Source of the DNA: an uncultured bacterium
GTDB taxonomy: Bacteria; Cyanobacteriota; Vampirovibrionia; Gastranaerophilales; Gastranaerophilaceae
Assembly: GCA_949294395.1 (NCBI GenBank)
Contig: CASFGU010000044.1
Coordinates: forward strand, 46,003-110,002
Direction of reading: 5' to 3'
DNA: 64,000 bases
Positions 1-8,397 of the stretch are shown in pieces (positions within the stretch are counted from its first letter, which is position 1; each line of letters begins with the position of its first letter). The notes under the pieces are model-generated. The model was not told where the DNA came from, did not search any database, and was given only the letters and a program-made list of their open reading frames with translations. The position numbers were made by a program, and so were the translations under genes.

Positions 1-249
1 ATTAAAGCTGATGATGTGGAAAAACTTCTTGCTAAAGAAATTTACTGGAAAATTCCTAATAACTATTTTTCGCTAATGGCAGCAATTAATAAGGGCGTGC
101 CGGTGTCGGAATTGAATCCGGCGTCAAATGTTTCGCAGAGTTACAGAGAACTTGCGATACATGTTGCAGATACTATTCACCGCCAGAAATTAATTAAAAA
201 AATTGTATCAAATTCCGTAGAAAACCTGAACAACATACTGAGGGGCTGA
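1..249 (+). CDS. CpaE/TadZ-like MinD-family ATPase, C-terminal end (partial)
   Basis: The frame is open from the first base of the window, so this is the 3' end of a longer gene whose start lies outside. The visible tail contains 'KIPNNYFSLMAAINKGVPV' followed by a serine-containing stretch and 'YRELAIHVAD'. This matches the C-terminal pattern of CpaE/TadZ ATPases (an 'iPnDy..v..Ain.G.pl' stretch, then 'eLA..l'), the MinD-like proteins that position tad pilus machinery. The Walker motifs lie upstream and cannot be seen. Only 2 bp separate its stop from the next gene, a CpaF-like ATPase, and that pairing is what is expected in tad/flp loci. A GTG at 16 is an internal codon, not the start. I am fairly sure of the family and unsure of the exact function. 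Confidence 0.6.
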   Translation: MKADDVEKLLAKEIYWKIPNNYFSLMAAINKGVPVSELNPASNVSQSYRELAIHVADTIHRQKLIKKIVSNSVENLNNILRG

Positions 250-251
250 TT

Positions 252-1559
252 GTGGCAATAAAAGACAGATTTAAAAATATACCCGTACCTGAGATTATTG
301 AGGAAGAAGAACAAAAGCATGAAGAGGATGTTGTAACGCCGCATGATATTTTACAGGAAGATTCTAACCGGCAGTTTTTTGATGATTTAATAAGAGCACT
401 TTCCGCTAAAATTTACTCAATTCCAGTGTGGTTTGAATATACAAAAGAAGAACAACTTTCACTAATTTCCGGATACGTTGAGACAAAGCTGAAAGAACTT
501 AACGTTAAGCTTTCTGATGAAGAAAAAGCCGGATTTGTTCAATTTTTTATAGATTCTGTTTATGGTTTTGGAGAACTGGATGTTCTGCTTTTAAGAGATG
601 ATGTTTCATCTGTTTTCATTAACAGCAACGGTATAGTTGAAATAGAGCAGGACGGTAAAATCGAATTATCAGATATAATACTTGACGGCGAGCATTTTAA
701 TAAGATTAAAGATACAATGCTGAAACTTTCTGCAGAAAGTTCCGGTATTGTAAATGTGAGGTTTAAAAATCTATTGATTACGCTTCTTCTGCCGCCGGTT
801 TGTGCAGAAAATATTATTATAAGAAAACTTGCAAGAGGAAAAGTTGATTTTGAATATCTTGTCACGACAGACATGTTAAATACAAAAACTGTTGATATGT
901 TGAAACTTGTTTTGTCCGAAAGACGCAATATTCTAATTGCAGGGCGCTTAAGCAGCGGCAAATCCTCCATATTATCTGCAATGATTCATTGTGCAGGCGG
1001 TACTAGAGCCGTTTTGTTTCAGAAACATCCGTTGATTGAGGTTCCTCCTCAGCCGGCGCACGGGTTTTTAACGGCTGGTCTTGATGAAGAAGGTTTTGAA
1101 AATCTGTTATCATCTGCTCTGGTAATGCAGCCTGAATACATATTTGCAGATTTAAATTCCGTAAAATATACGGATGCCATTATAAATGCAAGACCTGCGC
1201 TGAAAGGTTTTATTTCGTCTGTCAGGGCTGATTCTGTTGTTGCTGCTGTTTCAAAACTCGCATCATCAATTATGTTTGGGGAAAAATGTACTGAAAAAGC
1301 TGCTAAAGCGGCTATTGCAAGAATTTTTGACTATATTCTTTTTGTAGAGAAAGGAAAACTTGCGTCTATAGTTGCTCTTTCTTTGAATAAGGCGGGTTCT
1401 CTTGTGATGTCTGAGGTGTATTTTCCTTCTGATGAGCCGGAAGCGGTTTCTTCTGAGGCTGTACCGGAGCAGGCACTGGCTTCTGCTCCTGAAATTGAGA
1501 AGAGTCGTTCTTCAAAGAAGAAGAAATCTTCAGGTTCTTTTCGGAGTCGTTATCTGTAA
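252..1559 (+). CDS. CpaF/TadA-like secretion ATPase, catalytically degenerate
   Basis: This 435-residue protein has the layout of type II/IV secretion ATPases of the CpaF/TadA group: a helical N-terminal domain, then a RecA-like domain. A P-loop 'GRLSSGKSS' sits near residue 231 and a hydrophobic Walker-B-like strand 'EYIFADL' near 297. Where CpaF proteins carry a catalytic Glu (GE.RG) and a conserved His (T.HAnS), this protein reads 'ADLNS' and 'SSVRADS', so both residues are missing. It may bind ATP but is unlikely to be a normal hydrolase. It starts with GTG preceded by a GAGGGG ribosome site. The C-terminal 60 residues are low-complexity (Ser/Lys/Glu) and overlap the convergent gene on the minus strand by about 190 bp. 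It is probably translated with the CpaE-like gene upstream. Confidence 0.65.
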   Translation: MAIKDRFKNIPVPEIIEEEEQKHEEDVVTPHDILQEDSNRQFFDDLIRALSAKIYSIPVWFEYTKEEQLSLISGYVETKLKELNVKLSDEEKAGFVQFFIDSVYGFGELDVLLLRDDVSSVFINSNGIVEIEQDGKIELSDIILDGEHFNKIKDTMLKLSAESSGIVNVRFKNLLITLLLPPVCAENIIIRKLARGKVDFEYLVTTDMLNTKTVDMLKLVLSERRNILIAGRLSSGKSSILSAMIHCAGGTRAVLFQKHPLIEVPPQPAHGFLTAGLDEEGFENLLSSALVMQPEYIFADLNSVKYTDAIINARPALKGFISSVRADSVVAAVSKLASSIMFGEKCTEKAAKAAIARIFDYILFVEKGKLASIVALSLNKAGSLVMSEVYFPSDEPEAVSSEAVPEQALASAPEIEKSRSSKKKKSSGSFRSRYL

Positions 1560-2586
1560 CCTGCGGTTTTGTTTGAGGAGTTGCGGGTGCTGTATTTTTT
1601 ATCTGGGATTTAAGAGCGCTTCTGTCAAGAATTGCATCGTTAAATCTTCTAAGCCCCGGATCAACTATTTTGGGCATAAGTATATCAGATACGAAGTAGT
1701 CAATCGGCTTTGCAAATACGGCAAGCGAAATCAGACCGCCTATTGTCTTTAATACTTTGTATTTGAAAAGCCTGCGGGTTTCAAAATTTTTTAATACAAA
1801 ACCGAGAGCATCATTTGCATTATCTTTGCCGTAAATCTTTTCCAGTACAGGTGCTTCTTTAAGGTATTTTTTGTAGCAGGAGGAGGAAATCCCTTTAGGT
1901 TTTACACCTTTTTTTAAGGATTGTTGTATTTCAAACAATCTGTTAATATTTTTGTCTGCAAATTCGAGTATCTTTGCTTTGTCTTCTCTTGCCAGTGCAT
2001 AAGAGCCGTTGCAAAGTTTTATAATTCTTCTGTAGTAATTATCAGTTTTTTTCTCGTTCCGGCATGCTGCAATTTTGTTTTCAAGAGAATTGAGCAGAAA
2101 ATTTTTGAAATTTTGTTTGTCGTCATATATTCCGCCAATACACTGGGTTACAGAGTTTCTGAGGTATTCAAGTGTTGTTTCCTGTGCGTTTATACTTAAT
2201 TTTCTGTTAAAAAGCTTAATCACCGGCGAAGTAAGCTTTTGACCGAGATAAATTGCGCCGGACGGTAGCAAAAATCCTGCAACGCCCTGATAGATTACAC
2301 GTTCAATTCCTCTTTTTCCGCTCGGGTCGTAGTGGTTTTTGTCATTTTTGTATTTGTCATAAATATCAGCTCCTAGATACATGATTGACGGTACCCAGAG
2401 AGCCTGCCCCAGTTTTGGCGCTATTTCACGAATTGTTGTACCGGCTTCATTTGAGTATGTAGCAGCTTTAACCCACCAGTAATTAAGCGGATCATCATAG
2501 TTTTCAGCTTTCTCTTTTTTTTCTTTTCTGTGAAAAAGTGAGAGTACGCTTGTAAAATTAGTTCTGTATTGTATCGGATGATGCAA
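1366..2586 (-). CDS. hypothetical protein, convergent overlap with CpaF-like gene
   Basis: I do not recognise this protein of about 406 residues. Its N-terminal half contains 'NYWWVKAATYSNEAGTTIREIAP' and short hydrophobic stretches around residues 60-75 and 105-125. The middle is Lys/Asn-rich and helical, and the last 70 residues are a Pro/Gln/Lys-rich tail. The frame is open up to a GTG at 2646, but the stretch 2610-2625 holds a TATAAT box. The better start is therefore the TTG at 2586, which follows AAGGG at a good distance. The Pro-rich tail is encoded opposite the end of the CpaF-like gene, so the two coding regions share about 194 bp. The function is unknown. It lies divergent to uvrB. 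Confidence 0.55.
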   Translation of the reverse strand: MHHPIQYRTNFTSVLSLFHRKEKKEKAENYDDPLNYWWVKAATYSNEAGTTIREIAPKLGQALWVPSIMYLGADIYDKYKNDKNHYDPSGKRGIERVIYQGVAGFLLPSGAIYLGQKLTSPVIKLFNRKLSINAQETTLEYLRNSVTQCIGGIYDDKQNFKNFLLNSLENKIAACRNEKKTDNYYRRIIKLCNGSYALAREDKAKILEFADKNINRLFEIQQSLKKGVKPKGISSSCYKKYLKEAPVLEKIYGKDNANDALGFVLKNFETRRLFKYKVLKTIGGLISLAVFAKPIDYFVSDILMPKIVDPGLRRFNDAILDRSALKSQIKNTAPATPQTKPQVTDNDSEKNLKISSSLKNDSSQFQEQKPVPAPVQPQKKPLPAHQKENTPQTSQENPPYSKKEQL

Positions 2587-2665
2587 TTTTGAATTTCCCT
2601 TATCTCTGCATATATTATAATATCCGTAAAAAATGAAATTTGCCACTGGTTTTTAGAAAATTTTG

Positions 2666-2681
2666 GTATAAACTTTTGTTA
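2666..2681 (+). promoter_or_regulatory. uvrB promoter -10, probable leaderless start
   Basis: An extended -10 box (TG, one base, TATAAA at 2667-2672) lies 8 nt before the uvrB ATG. No Shine-Dalgarno sequence is visible between them. The expected transcription start is at or within two bases of the ATG, which suggests a leaderless mRNA. I saw no LexA-like box. Confidence 0.5.
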
Positions 2682-4663
2682 TGGAACGCAGATTTAAAAT
2701 AAATTCAAAATACTCTCCTGCAGGCGATCAGCCAAAAGCTATAAAAGAACTGGTCAATGGGCTGGAAGCCGGTGATGACGCACAGACACTTCTCGGGATA
2801 ACCGGTTCCGGCAAAACGTTTACCATTGCAAATGTTATTGAACAGGTGCAAAAACCTACGCTCATAATTGCGCATAACAAAACTCTTGCGGCGCAGCTTT
2901 ATAATGAATTTAAAGAACTGTTTCCGGATAATGCCGTCGAGTATTTTATCAGTTATTATGATTACTATCAGCCGGAAGCTTACATTCCGCGCACTGATAC
3001 TTATATTGAAAAATCTGCCTCCATAAATGAAGAAATTGACAGGCTGCGCCACAATACGACAAGGAGCCTCTATGAGAGAAACGACGTAATAATTGTGGCT
3101 TCAGTGAGCTGCATATACGGTTTGGGGCTTCCTGAAAACTATTTCAGAGGCTCTGTGGAACTTAAAGTAGGCGATGAAATCGACAGGGATGCCCTGTTAA
3201 ATCATCTTGTTGCTGTTCAGTATTCGCGGAATGACCTTGTTCTGGAGCGTTCAACATTCAGGGTGCGCGGGGATATTGTTGAGATTATGCCTGCTTATGA
3301 AAAAATTGTCACAAGGATTTACTTTTTTGGAGATGAAATTGAAAAAATTGTGAAAATTGACAATGTTTCCGGAGAAATTCTTGAAATGCCTGAAAAGACA
3401 GTTATTTATCCTGCTGTACATTATCTTTCTTATGATGAAAATGTCGATGATACGATTGCTTTAATACGTCAGGAGCTTCAGACAAGGCTTGCTGAGCTTA
3501 ATAATGAAAACAAGCTTGTGGAGGCGCAGCGCCTTGAACAGCGGGTAAAATATGATTTAGAAATGATTAAAGAGATGGGATACTGTTCAGGAATTGAAAA
3601 TTATTCAAGAATTATTGAACGAAGACCTCCTGGTTCGCATCCGGCAACACTTCTTGATTATTTTCAGGGGGATTTTTTGACTGTAATTGATGAATCGCAT
3701 GTAACTCTTCCGCAGCTTAAGGGGATGAGCCACGGTGATGCCGCAAGAAAAGACACTCTTATAAAATACGGTTTCAGGCTTCCGTGTGCAAAGGATAACA
3801 GACCGCTTACAGATGAGGAATTTTTCTCAAAAGTAAGGCAGAAAATTTACATCTCGGCAACTCCGGGCGAATTTGAGAGAAAAACTTCCGCGCAGCTTGT
3901 TGAACAGATTATCCGTCCTACTGGGCTTGTCGATCCGAAAATTCATGTTCGTCCTATAGATACCCAGATTAATGACCTGAAAGAAGAAATCAAAAAACGG
4001 GCAGACAAAAATGAAAGAGTGCTTATTACAACTCTTACAAAACGAATGGCAGAGGATTTGACGGATTTCTTTATACAGGAAGGTATCAGAGTCCGTTATC
4101 TTCACAGCGGCATCCAGTCGCTTGAACGTGTTGAAATTCTGAGGGATTTGCGACTCGGAGAATTTGATGTGCTGATAGGAGTAAACCTCCTCAGAGAAGG
4201 ACTTGATATTCCGGAAGTGTCGCTTGTGGCGATTATGGATGCGGATAAAGAGGGCTTTTTGCGTTCGGAAACAAGTCTTATACAGACTATTGGCCGTGCT
4301 GCAAGAAATGCCTGCGGTGAGGTTATTATGTACGCTGATAAAATTACCGAATCCATGCAAAATGCAATTGACGAAACTGAAAGACGCCGTAAAATTCAGC
4401 TTGCACATAACGAAAAATACGGAATTGTGCCGCAGACAATTAAAAAGCCTATAGAAAACAATCTTCTTTCTCTGGTTGCAAGCTATAGAGAGCTTGAAGA
4501 TATTGTTGCAGAAGAAATGGTTGATATGGGCATTGAGAAAAAAGATTTACCGAAACTTATTGACAAACTTGAAAAAGACATGCACAAAGCAGCTAAAATT
4601 CTTGATTTTGAGCGTGCGGCAGAAATCCGTGACAAATTGAAAAAACTCAGAGAAATGGTTTAA
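2681..4663 (+). CDS. uvrB: excinuclease ABC subunit UvrB
   Basis: UvrB is the damage-verification helicase of nucleotide excision repair; it is loaded by UvrA and recruits UvrC. The 660-residue protein is full length. The P-loop 'GITGSGKT' is at residues 39-46. The beta-hairpin region that clamps DNA, with its '[12 protein letters not shown]' signature, is near 92-105. The helicase motifs 'DESHVTLPQ' and 'QTIGRAARN' follow, and the C-terminal UVR motif that binds UvrC is in the last 40 residues ('[20 protein letters not shown]'). The gene stands alone. Its stop overlaps by 4 bp with the end of the convergent membrane-protein gene. Nothing is missing, and the identification is secure. Confidence 0.98.
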   Translation: MERRFKINSKYSPAGDQPKAIKELVNGLEAGDDAQTLLGITGSGKTFTIANVIEQVQKPTLIIAHNKTLAAQLYNEFKELFPDNAVEYFISYYDYYQPEAYIPRTDTYIEKSASINEEIDRLRHNTTRSLYERNDVIIVASVSCIYGLGLPENYFRGSVELKVGDEIDRDALLNHLVAVQYSRNDLVLERSTFRVRGDIVEIMPAYEKIVTRIYFFGDEIEKIVKIDNVSGEILEMPEKTVIYPAVHYLSYDENVDDTIALIRQELQTRLAELNNENKLVEAQRLEQRVKYDLEMIKEMGYCSGIENYSRIIERRPPGSHPATLLDYFQGDFLTVIDESHVTLPQLKGMSHGDAARKDTLIKYGFRLPCAKDNRPLTDEEFFSKVRQKIYISATPGEFERKTSAQLVEQIIRPTGLVDPKIHVRPIDTQINDLKEEIKKRADKNERVLITTLTKRMAEDLTDFFIQEGIRVRYLHSGIQSLERVEILRDLRLGEFDVLIGVNLLREGLDIPEVSLVAIMDADKEGFLRSETSLIQTIGRAARNACGEVIMYADKITESMQNAIDETERRRKIQLAHNEKYGIVPQTIKKPIENNLLSLVASYRELEDIVAEEMVDMGIEKKDLPKLIDKLEKDMHKAAKILDFERAAEIRDKLKKLREMV

Positions 4664-5376
4664 TTTCTTTCGTTAAGCCTTTCTTCAAATGAGAAGATTT
4701 CTTCACTCAACTGTGCCAGATAATTTGCCCCGATGACAAGGTTGTACATTATTGTTACACACCAGATGTATTTTATCAGGTAATTGTCAAACCCGAGAAA
4801 CAGCCAGAATAAATAGCTTATAAACCCGATAACTATAGCATTAATAATAAACAATTTCACAATCATGTAAGCCCCGCTCAAAAAAGCCTCCGGATAGGCT
4901 TTGATAAATTTTACCGGATTGTAGGCTTCAAAAACATTCAAACGCCTCACAAAGATTATGTATCCGGCAAACCAGAAGCCTAGAAATAGGAACCATATCA
5001 TAATTTCGCAGGTCATATCAACGGCTTCATCGCCTGTTTTTACAAATCCGCATGCAAAATTTGCCCCGAAATAACAAATAAGAGCGTAAATTCCGGTTGC
5101 AAGCAGTCCTAAAAATCCATTAAATCCCATAGATAAGAAATTCGCACCCGGAACAATCTCCGAATTTTTAGCGACGGTATTATAGGAGATTTCAACGAGG
5201 AAACCTGTTATAAGCACCAGAAATACAGCTCCTACTGTAGAGAGCAGTGCAACATTCGGCTTTGCTGCAAGCAGCCATTCTCTGAACCAGAATAACGGAA
5301 TTGCCCATAAAATAAGTTTTAAGCCTGTAAAGCTTTCGCCGATTGTACTCTGATATGCGTCTTTAATAGATGCCAC
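4660..5376 (-). CDS. polytopic membrane protein, unknown function
   Basis: This protein of about 238 residues has roughly six hydrophobic segments alternating with short loops, including a '[25 protein letters not shown]' region near the C terminus. I know no named family with confidence; the pattern resembles uncharacterised bacterial integral membrane proteins of the DUF4013 kind. A TTG at 5391 opens the frame, but that codon overlaps the ribosome site itself. GGAGGT lies 8 nt before a GTG at 5376, so I place the start there. Upstream is an AT-rich palindrome, AACTATAAATAGTT, near 5398-5411. The end overlaps the uvrB stop by 4 bp. Confidence 0.6.
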   Translation of the reverse strand: MASIKDAYQSTIGESFTGLKLILWAIPLFWFREWLLAAKPNVALLSTVGAVFLVLITGFLVEISYNTVAKNSEIVPGANFLSMGFNGFLGLLATGIYALICYFGANFACGFVKTGDEAVDMTCEIMIWFLFLGFWFAGYIIFVRRLNVFEAYNPVKFIKAYPEAFLSGAYMIVKLFIINAIVIGFISYLFWLFLGFDNYLIKYIWCVTIMYNLVIGANYLAQLSEEIFSFEERLNERN

Positions 5377-5425
5377 CCTGTTTACCTCCAAATCTCTAAC
5401 TATTTATAGTTTATCATTTTTTTTG

Positions 5426-6541
5426 TTAAATTACAACATTTTGAAGTTCAATTATGAATTTAGTTCCTTTAGAAGGTTCACTCTCAGCATAAATTTTTCC
5501 TCCGTGCAGCCGGACAAGTTCCTGCGTAATAGTCAGTCCGAGCCCTGTTGACGCTGCATTTGAGGTATCCGGATTTATTTGAACAAATTTTTTAAATATT
5601 TTTTTCAGATGTTTTTTATCTATTCCGGTGCCGGTGTCGATTATATTTATTGTTAAATTTTTTGAAGCTGTTTCTGTTTTTATCGTTATTTTTCCGCCGG
5701 AAGGCGTAAATTTTATTGCGTTGCTTAAAAGATTAAAGAATATCTGCTGAATTTTCTGATAATCGGCAGTTATTTCGATATTTTCCGGAATATCAAGCTC
5801 GTTTTTCAGCTTCTTCTTTTTCAGAAGTGGTTTCAGAATGTTTAAAACCTCCGCAGCATTCTGTCTGAGGTCGAATTGTGTCAGGTTAAGCGTCATCCCG
5901 TGAGCTTCTATTTTTGAAATATCAAGCACCTCATTAACCATTCCGAGAAGATGCAGGCTTGCAATACGAATATCAGATACGTATTCCTTCTGCTTTTCGT
6001 TCAGGCTGCCGCTGAACGGCATCTCAAGAAGTTCGGAAAATCCGAGTATTGAATTAAGCGGAGAGCGCAGTTCATGCGACATGTTTGCAAGAAATTTGTT
6101 TTTTACTTTTTCGGATTTTTTAAGCTTTTTCTCCTGTTTTTTTGCCTCTTTTATACCTTCCTGCAGTGCTTCTACCTGCAGACGTACAATGGATGAAAGT
6201 TCTATATCCTTAATTATTCCGGAGATTATAACAGCACAGGTCTTGAAAACATCGGCTTCACAGTCTGAAAAAGCTTTATCTCTGCCGATTTCTATCATAC
6301 CGAATTTACATTCCTGGATAGCAAGAGGCTCCTGTAATTTCGCTGCAGTATCTTTATTCCCGTGCTGATATTTAATTTCAAAACTGTCTGAATTCTGTAA
6401 ATAAATGGTGCCGCCATCAAATGGAATAATTTTATTCAGAATTTCAAACAAAAGTTTCCCTGAATTTTTTTCTGTGTATTGCGGGCTGTAAAATTCTATA
6501 AGTTTAGAAACGGCATTTCTGTAAAATTCAATTTCTTCCAA
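5426..6541 (-). CDS. soluble sensor histidine kinase
   Basis: This 371-residue protein has no obvious membrane segment. Residues 1-115 look like a GAF-type sensory fold, and a Lys-rich coiled coil at 120-148 follows. The HisKA dimerisation domain has the H-box 'FLANMSHELRSPLN' near residue 155. The ATPase domain shows the N-box 'NLLSNAIKFTPSGG' near 272, the G1 box 'DTGTGI' and the G2 box 'STGLGLTITQ'. All catalytic boxes are intact. The start is TTG, with GTGGAG 8 nt upstream, overlapping the end of hpt by operon spacing. It closes the 12.3-5.4 kb minus-strand operon. No response regulator gene is adjacent, so its partner is encoded elsewhere. Confidence 0.9.
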   Translation of the reverse strand: MEEIEFYRNAVSKLIEFYSPQYTEKNSGKLLFEILNKIIPFDGGTIYLQNSDSFEIKYQHGNKDTAAKLQEPLAIQECKFGMIEIGRDKAFSDCEADVFKTCAVIISGIIKDIELSSIVRLQVEALQEGIKEAKKQEKKLKKSEKVKNKFLANMSHELRSPLNSILGFSELLEMPFSGSLNEKQKEYVSDIRIASLHLLGMVNEVLDISKIEAHGMTLNLTQFDLRQNAAEVLNILKPLLKKKKLKNELDIPENIEITADYQKIQQIFFNLLSNAIKFTPSGGKITIKTETASKNLTINIIDTGTGIDKKHLKKIFKKFVQINPDTSNAASTGLGLTITQELVRLHGGKIYAESEPSKGTKFIIELQNVVI

Positions 6542-6544
6542 TGG

Positions 6545-7078
6545 CTACTCCACGTATCCGATAAATTTAAGGTTTCTGTAATATCCCTCATAGTCAAGAC
6601 CGTAGCCGACAACAAATTTATCATCAATATGAAAACCGTAGTAATCCGGTTCTATATCTGTTTTTCTTGAGATTTTTTTATCAAGCAGCGAGCAGAATTT
6701 TGTGGATTTTGTCTTGAAGTTGCATGCCATAAAGTCCATTAAGAATTTTGCAGTCAAGCCGGTATCTATAATATCTTCTATAATCAGAACATTTTTCCCG
6801 TTTAAATCAGGAAGCGAGATGTCTACGGCGTTAACTTTTCCGGTTGTATTTCTTCCTGTTCCGTAGCTTGATAACCTTATAAATTCCATCTTTAAAGGCA
6901 TGTCAAGATATTTTACAAGGTCTGTCGCAAACATGACGGCTCCCTTTAAAACACATATTGCGCAAACTTCTTCCCCTTTATAAAGACTGTTAAGCTCTGC
7001 TGCAATCTCTTTTATCCTGCTTTGAAGTTCTTCTTCAGTAAAAAGCGGCTTTATATCCTCAAGTTTTATATCTAACAT
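6545..7078 (-). CDS. hpt: hypoxanthine phosphoribosyltransferase
   Basis: This is a purine-salvage enzyme that converts hypoxanthine or guanine plus PRPP to IMP or GMP. The PRPP-binding signature 'VLIIEDIIDTGLTA' is at residues 97-110, 'ICVLKGAVMFATDL' near 41 is typical of the 6-oxopurine branch, and the 'DDKFVVGYGLDY' segment near the end is diagnostic of HPRT. The length of 177 residues is normal. It sits 2 bp after tilS, the same hpt-tilS neighbourhood seen in Firmicutes and cyanobacteria, and the ribosome site AAGG lies inside the end of tilS. Confidence 0.95.
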   Translation of the reverse strand: MLDIKLEDIKPLFTEEELQSRIKEIAAELNSLYKGEEVCAICVLKGAVMFATDLVKYLDMPLKMEFIRLSSYGTGRNTTGKVNAVDISLPDLNGKNVLIIEDIIDTGLTAKFLMDFMACNFKTKSTKFCSLLDKKISRKTDIEPDYYGFHIDDKFVVGYGLDYEGYYRNLKFIGYVE

Positions 7079-7080
7079 CG

Positions 7081-8397
7081 CTAACCTTCCTTTTTTGTTA
7101 ATTTTAGCACATGAGTCGGGTTTGTTTCAACTTTTATTTTATTGCTGATACCTGCGCCTGCAGCCCACAAAACCTCGTTATCCCTGCATAAGAAAAGCAT
7201 TTCATCTTTTATGTGTTTTGGAATTTTTTTATCTGTAAGATATTTTTTTAATTTTCTTGAGCCTGAGGTTCCGAGCGGGCTGATGATGTCGCCGTCACGG
7301 CGTTTTCTTAGTGTAAAATTAACTTCTTTTAATTCCGCGTATGCCCTGTAATCACTGTCCGGCGGAAATTTATACGGTTTCACTGCGCACTTTTCTATTG
7401 AAAAAATATAATTACCCGTGTCGTATGTGCCTTCTTTGGTTACTGAAATTTCAGGCAAATGTGTAGACTGCTTTTGAATAACTTCAAAATAATTTTCATT
7501 TACAAACATAAAATGATTTTTTGTAATTGAGCATTTTTTGCCGGATTTAGCGCCGGAATTTTCTTTTATAAAGTTTTTTATCCGTAAAATAGATGCTCTG
7601 TCATAATCGATACCATTCTTAAGAAATATTTCATAAATAATTCTGTTTTGCGCTGCATCAGGTGCTTTCAGAAATTTTTCCGTTGAATTTCCGATTTCTT
7701 TTTGCAGCTGGTTTAAATATTCCTGCAGAAGATTGTTTTCATCCGTAGCTATTTCAGAAAGTGAATTAAGGGCTTCTTTGCACTTGGGGTTGATTTCTTC
7801 ACACAGAGGGAGAATTTTTTGCCTTATAAGATTTCGTTTATATTTAGTATTCATGTTTGAACTGTCAATATTCGGATGAAGATTTTGTTCTTTCACGTAT
7901 TTTGCAATACGGGCGCGTGAGACTTTTAAAAGCGGTCTGTAGAAAATGCCGCGGTGTTCTTCTATTGCGGAAAGTCCTGCAATTCCGGTTCCTTTAATAA
8001 TTCTGTAAAGTACAGTTTCGGCGTTATCGTCAGCATTATGTGCAGTCAGAAAATATTCGCTCTTGAATTTTTCAGCACACTTTTCAAAAAATTCGTATCT
8101 TGCTTCCCTTGCTGCGGTTTCAGTTTTCGGAACCCCGTCGTCAAGTGTTTCTGAATAGAATTTTATATTATGTTTAGTGCAGAAATCCCTGCAGCGTTCA
8201 GCATCCTCTCTGCTTTCTTCCCCGCGCCAGTTGTGGTTCAGGTGGATTGCAATTACAGGAATGTTTAATTCATGCAAAATATTCAGCAGACAAAGAGAAT
8301 CCACCCCGCCTGAAAATCCGAGCAACACAGGCTCGCCGGAAGTTTTAATTCCGTATTTTTCAAAAAAAGCTTTAACAGTTTCTACAATATCGCTCAT
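7081..8397 (-). CDS. tilS: tRNA(Ile)-lysidine synthetase
   Basis: TilS attaches lysine to cytidine 34 of the CAU-anticodon isoleucine tRNA, changing it to read AUA. The PP-loop 'SGGVDS' is at residues 29-34 in the ATP-binding N domain. 'HLNHNWRGEESREDAERC' and 'TAHNADDNAETVLYRIIKGTG' follow as in the family, and the C-terminal TilS_C domain ('FTLRKRRDGDIISPLGTSGSRKLKKYL') is complete. At 438 residues it is full length. Its ATG overlaps the stop of the Clp_N gene by 4 bp, so the two are translationally coupled. Confidence 0.96.
   Translation of the reverse strand: MSDIVETVKAFFEKYGIKTSGEPVLLGFSGGVDSLCLLNILHELNIPVIAIHLNHNWRGEESREDAERCRDFCTKHNIKFYSETLDDGVPKTETAAREARYEFFEKCAEKFKSEYFLTAHNADDNAETVLYRIIKGTGIAGLSAIEEHRGIFYRPLLKVSRARIAKYVKEQNLHPNIDSSNMNTKYKRNLIRQKILPLCEEINPKCKEALNSLSEIATDENNLLQEYLNQLQKEIGNSTEKFLKAPDAAQNRIIYEIFLKNGIDYDRASILRIKNFIKENSGAKSGKKCSITKNHFMFVNENYFEVIQKQSTHLPEISVTKEGTYDTGNYIFSIEKCAVKPYKFPPDSDYRAYAELKEVNFTLRKRRDGDIISPLGTSGSRKLKKYLTDKKIPKHIKDEMLFLCRDNEVLWAAGAGISNKIKVETNPTHVLKLTKKEG

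Noticed and set aside
560..970. 136-codon minus-strand open frame inside the CpaF-like gene
   Set aside because: It lies entirely opposite a well-supported coding region, is Ser/Leu-rich as antisense frames are, and has no ribosome site or promoter of its own.
2586..2646. Longer N terminus for the minus-strand gene ending at 1366
   Set aside because: The added residues are encoded by sequence containing a TATAAT promoter box, and a better-placed ribosome site precedes the TTG at 2586.
3827..4408. 193-codon minus-strand open frame opposite uvrB
   Set aside because: uvrB is certain across this stretch; the antisense product is Cys/Phe/His-rich without any recognisable motif.
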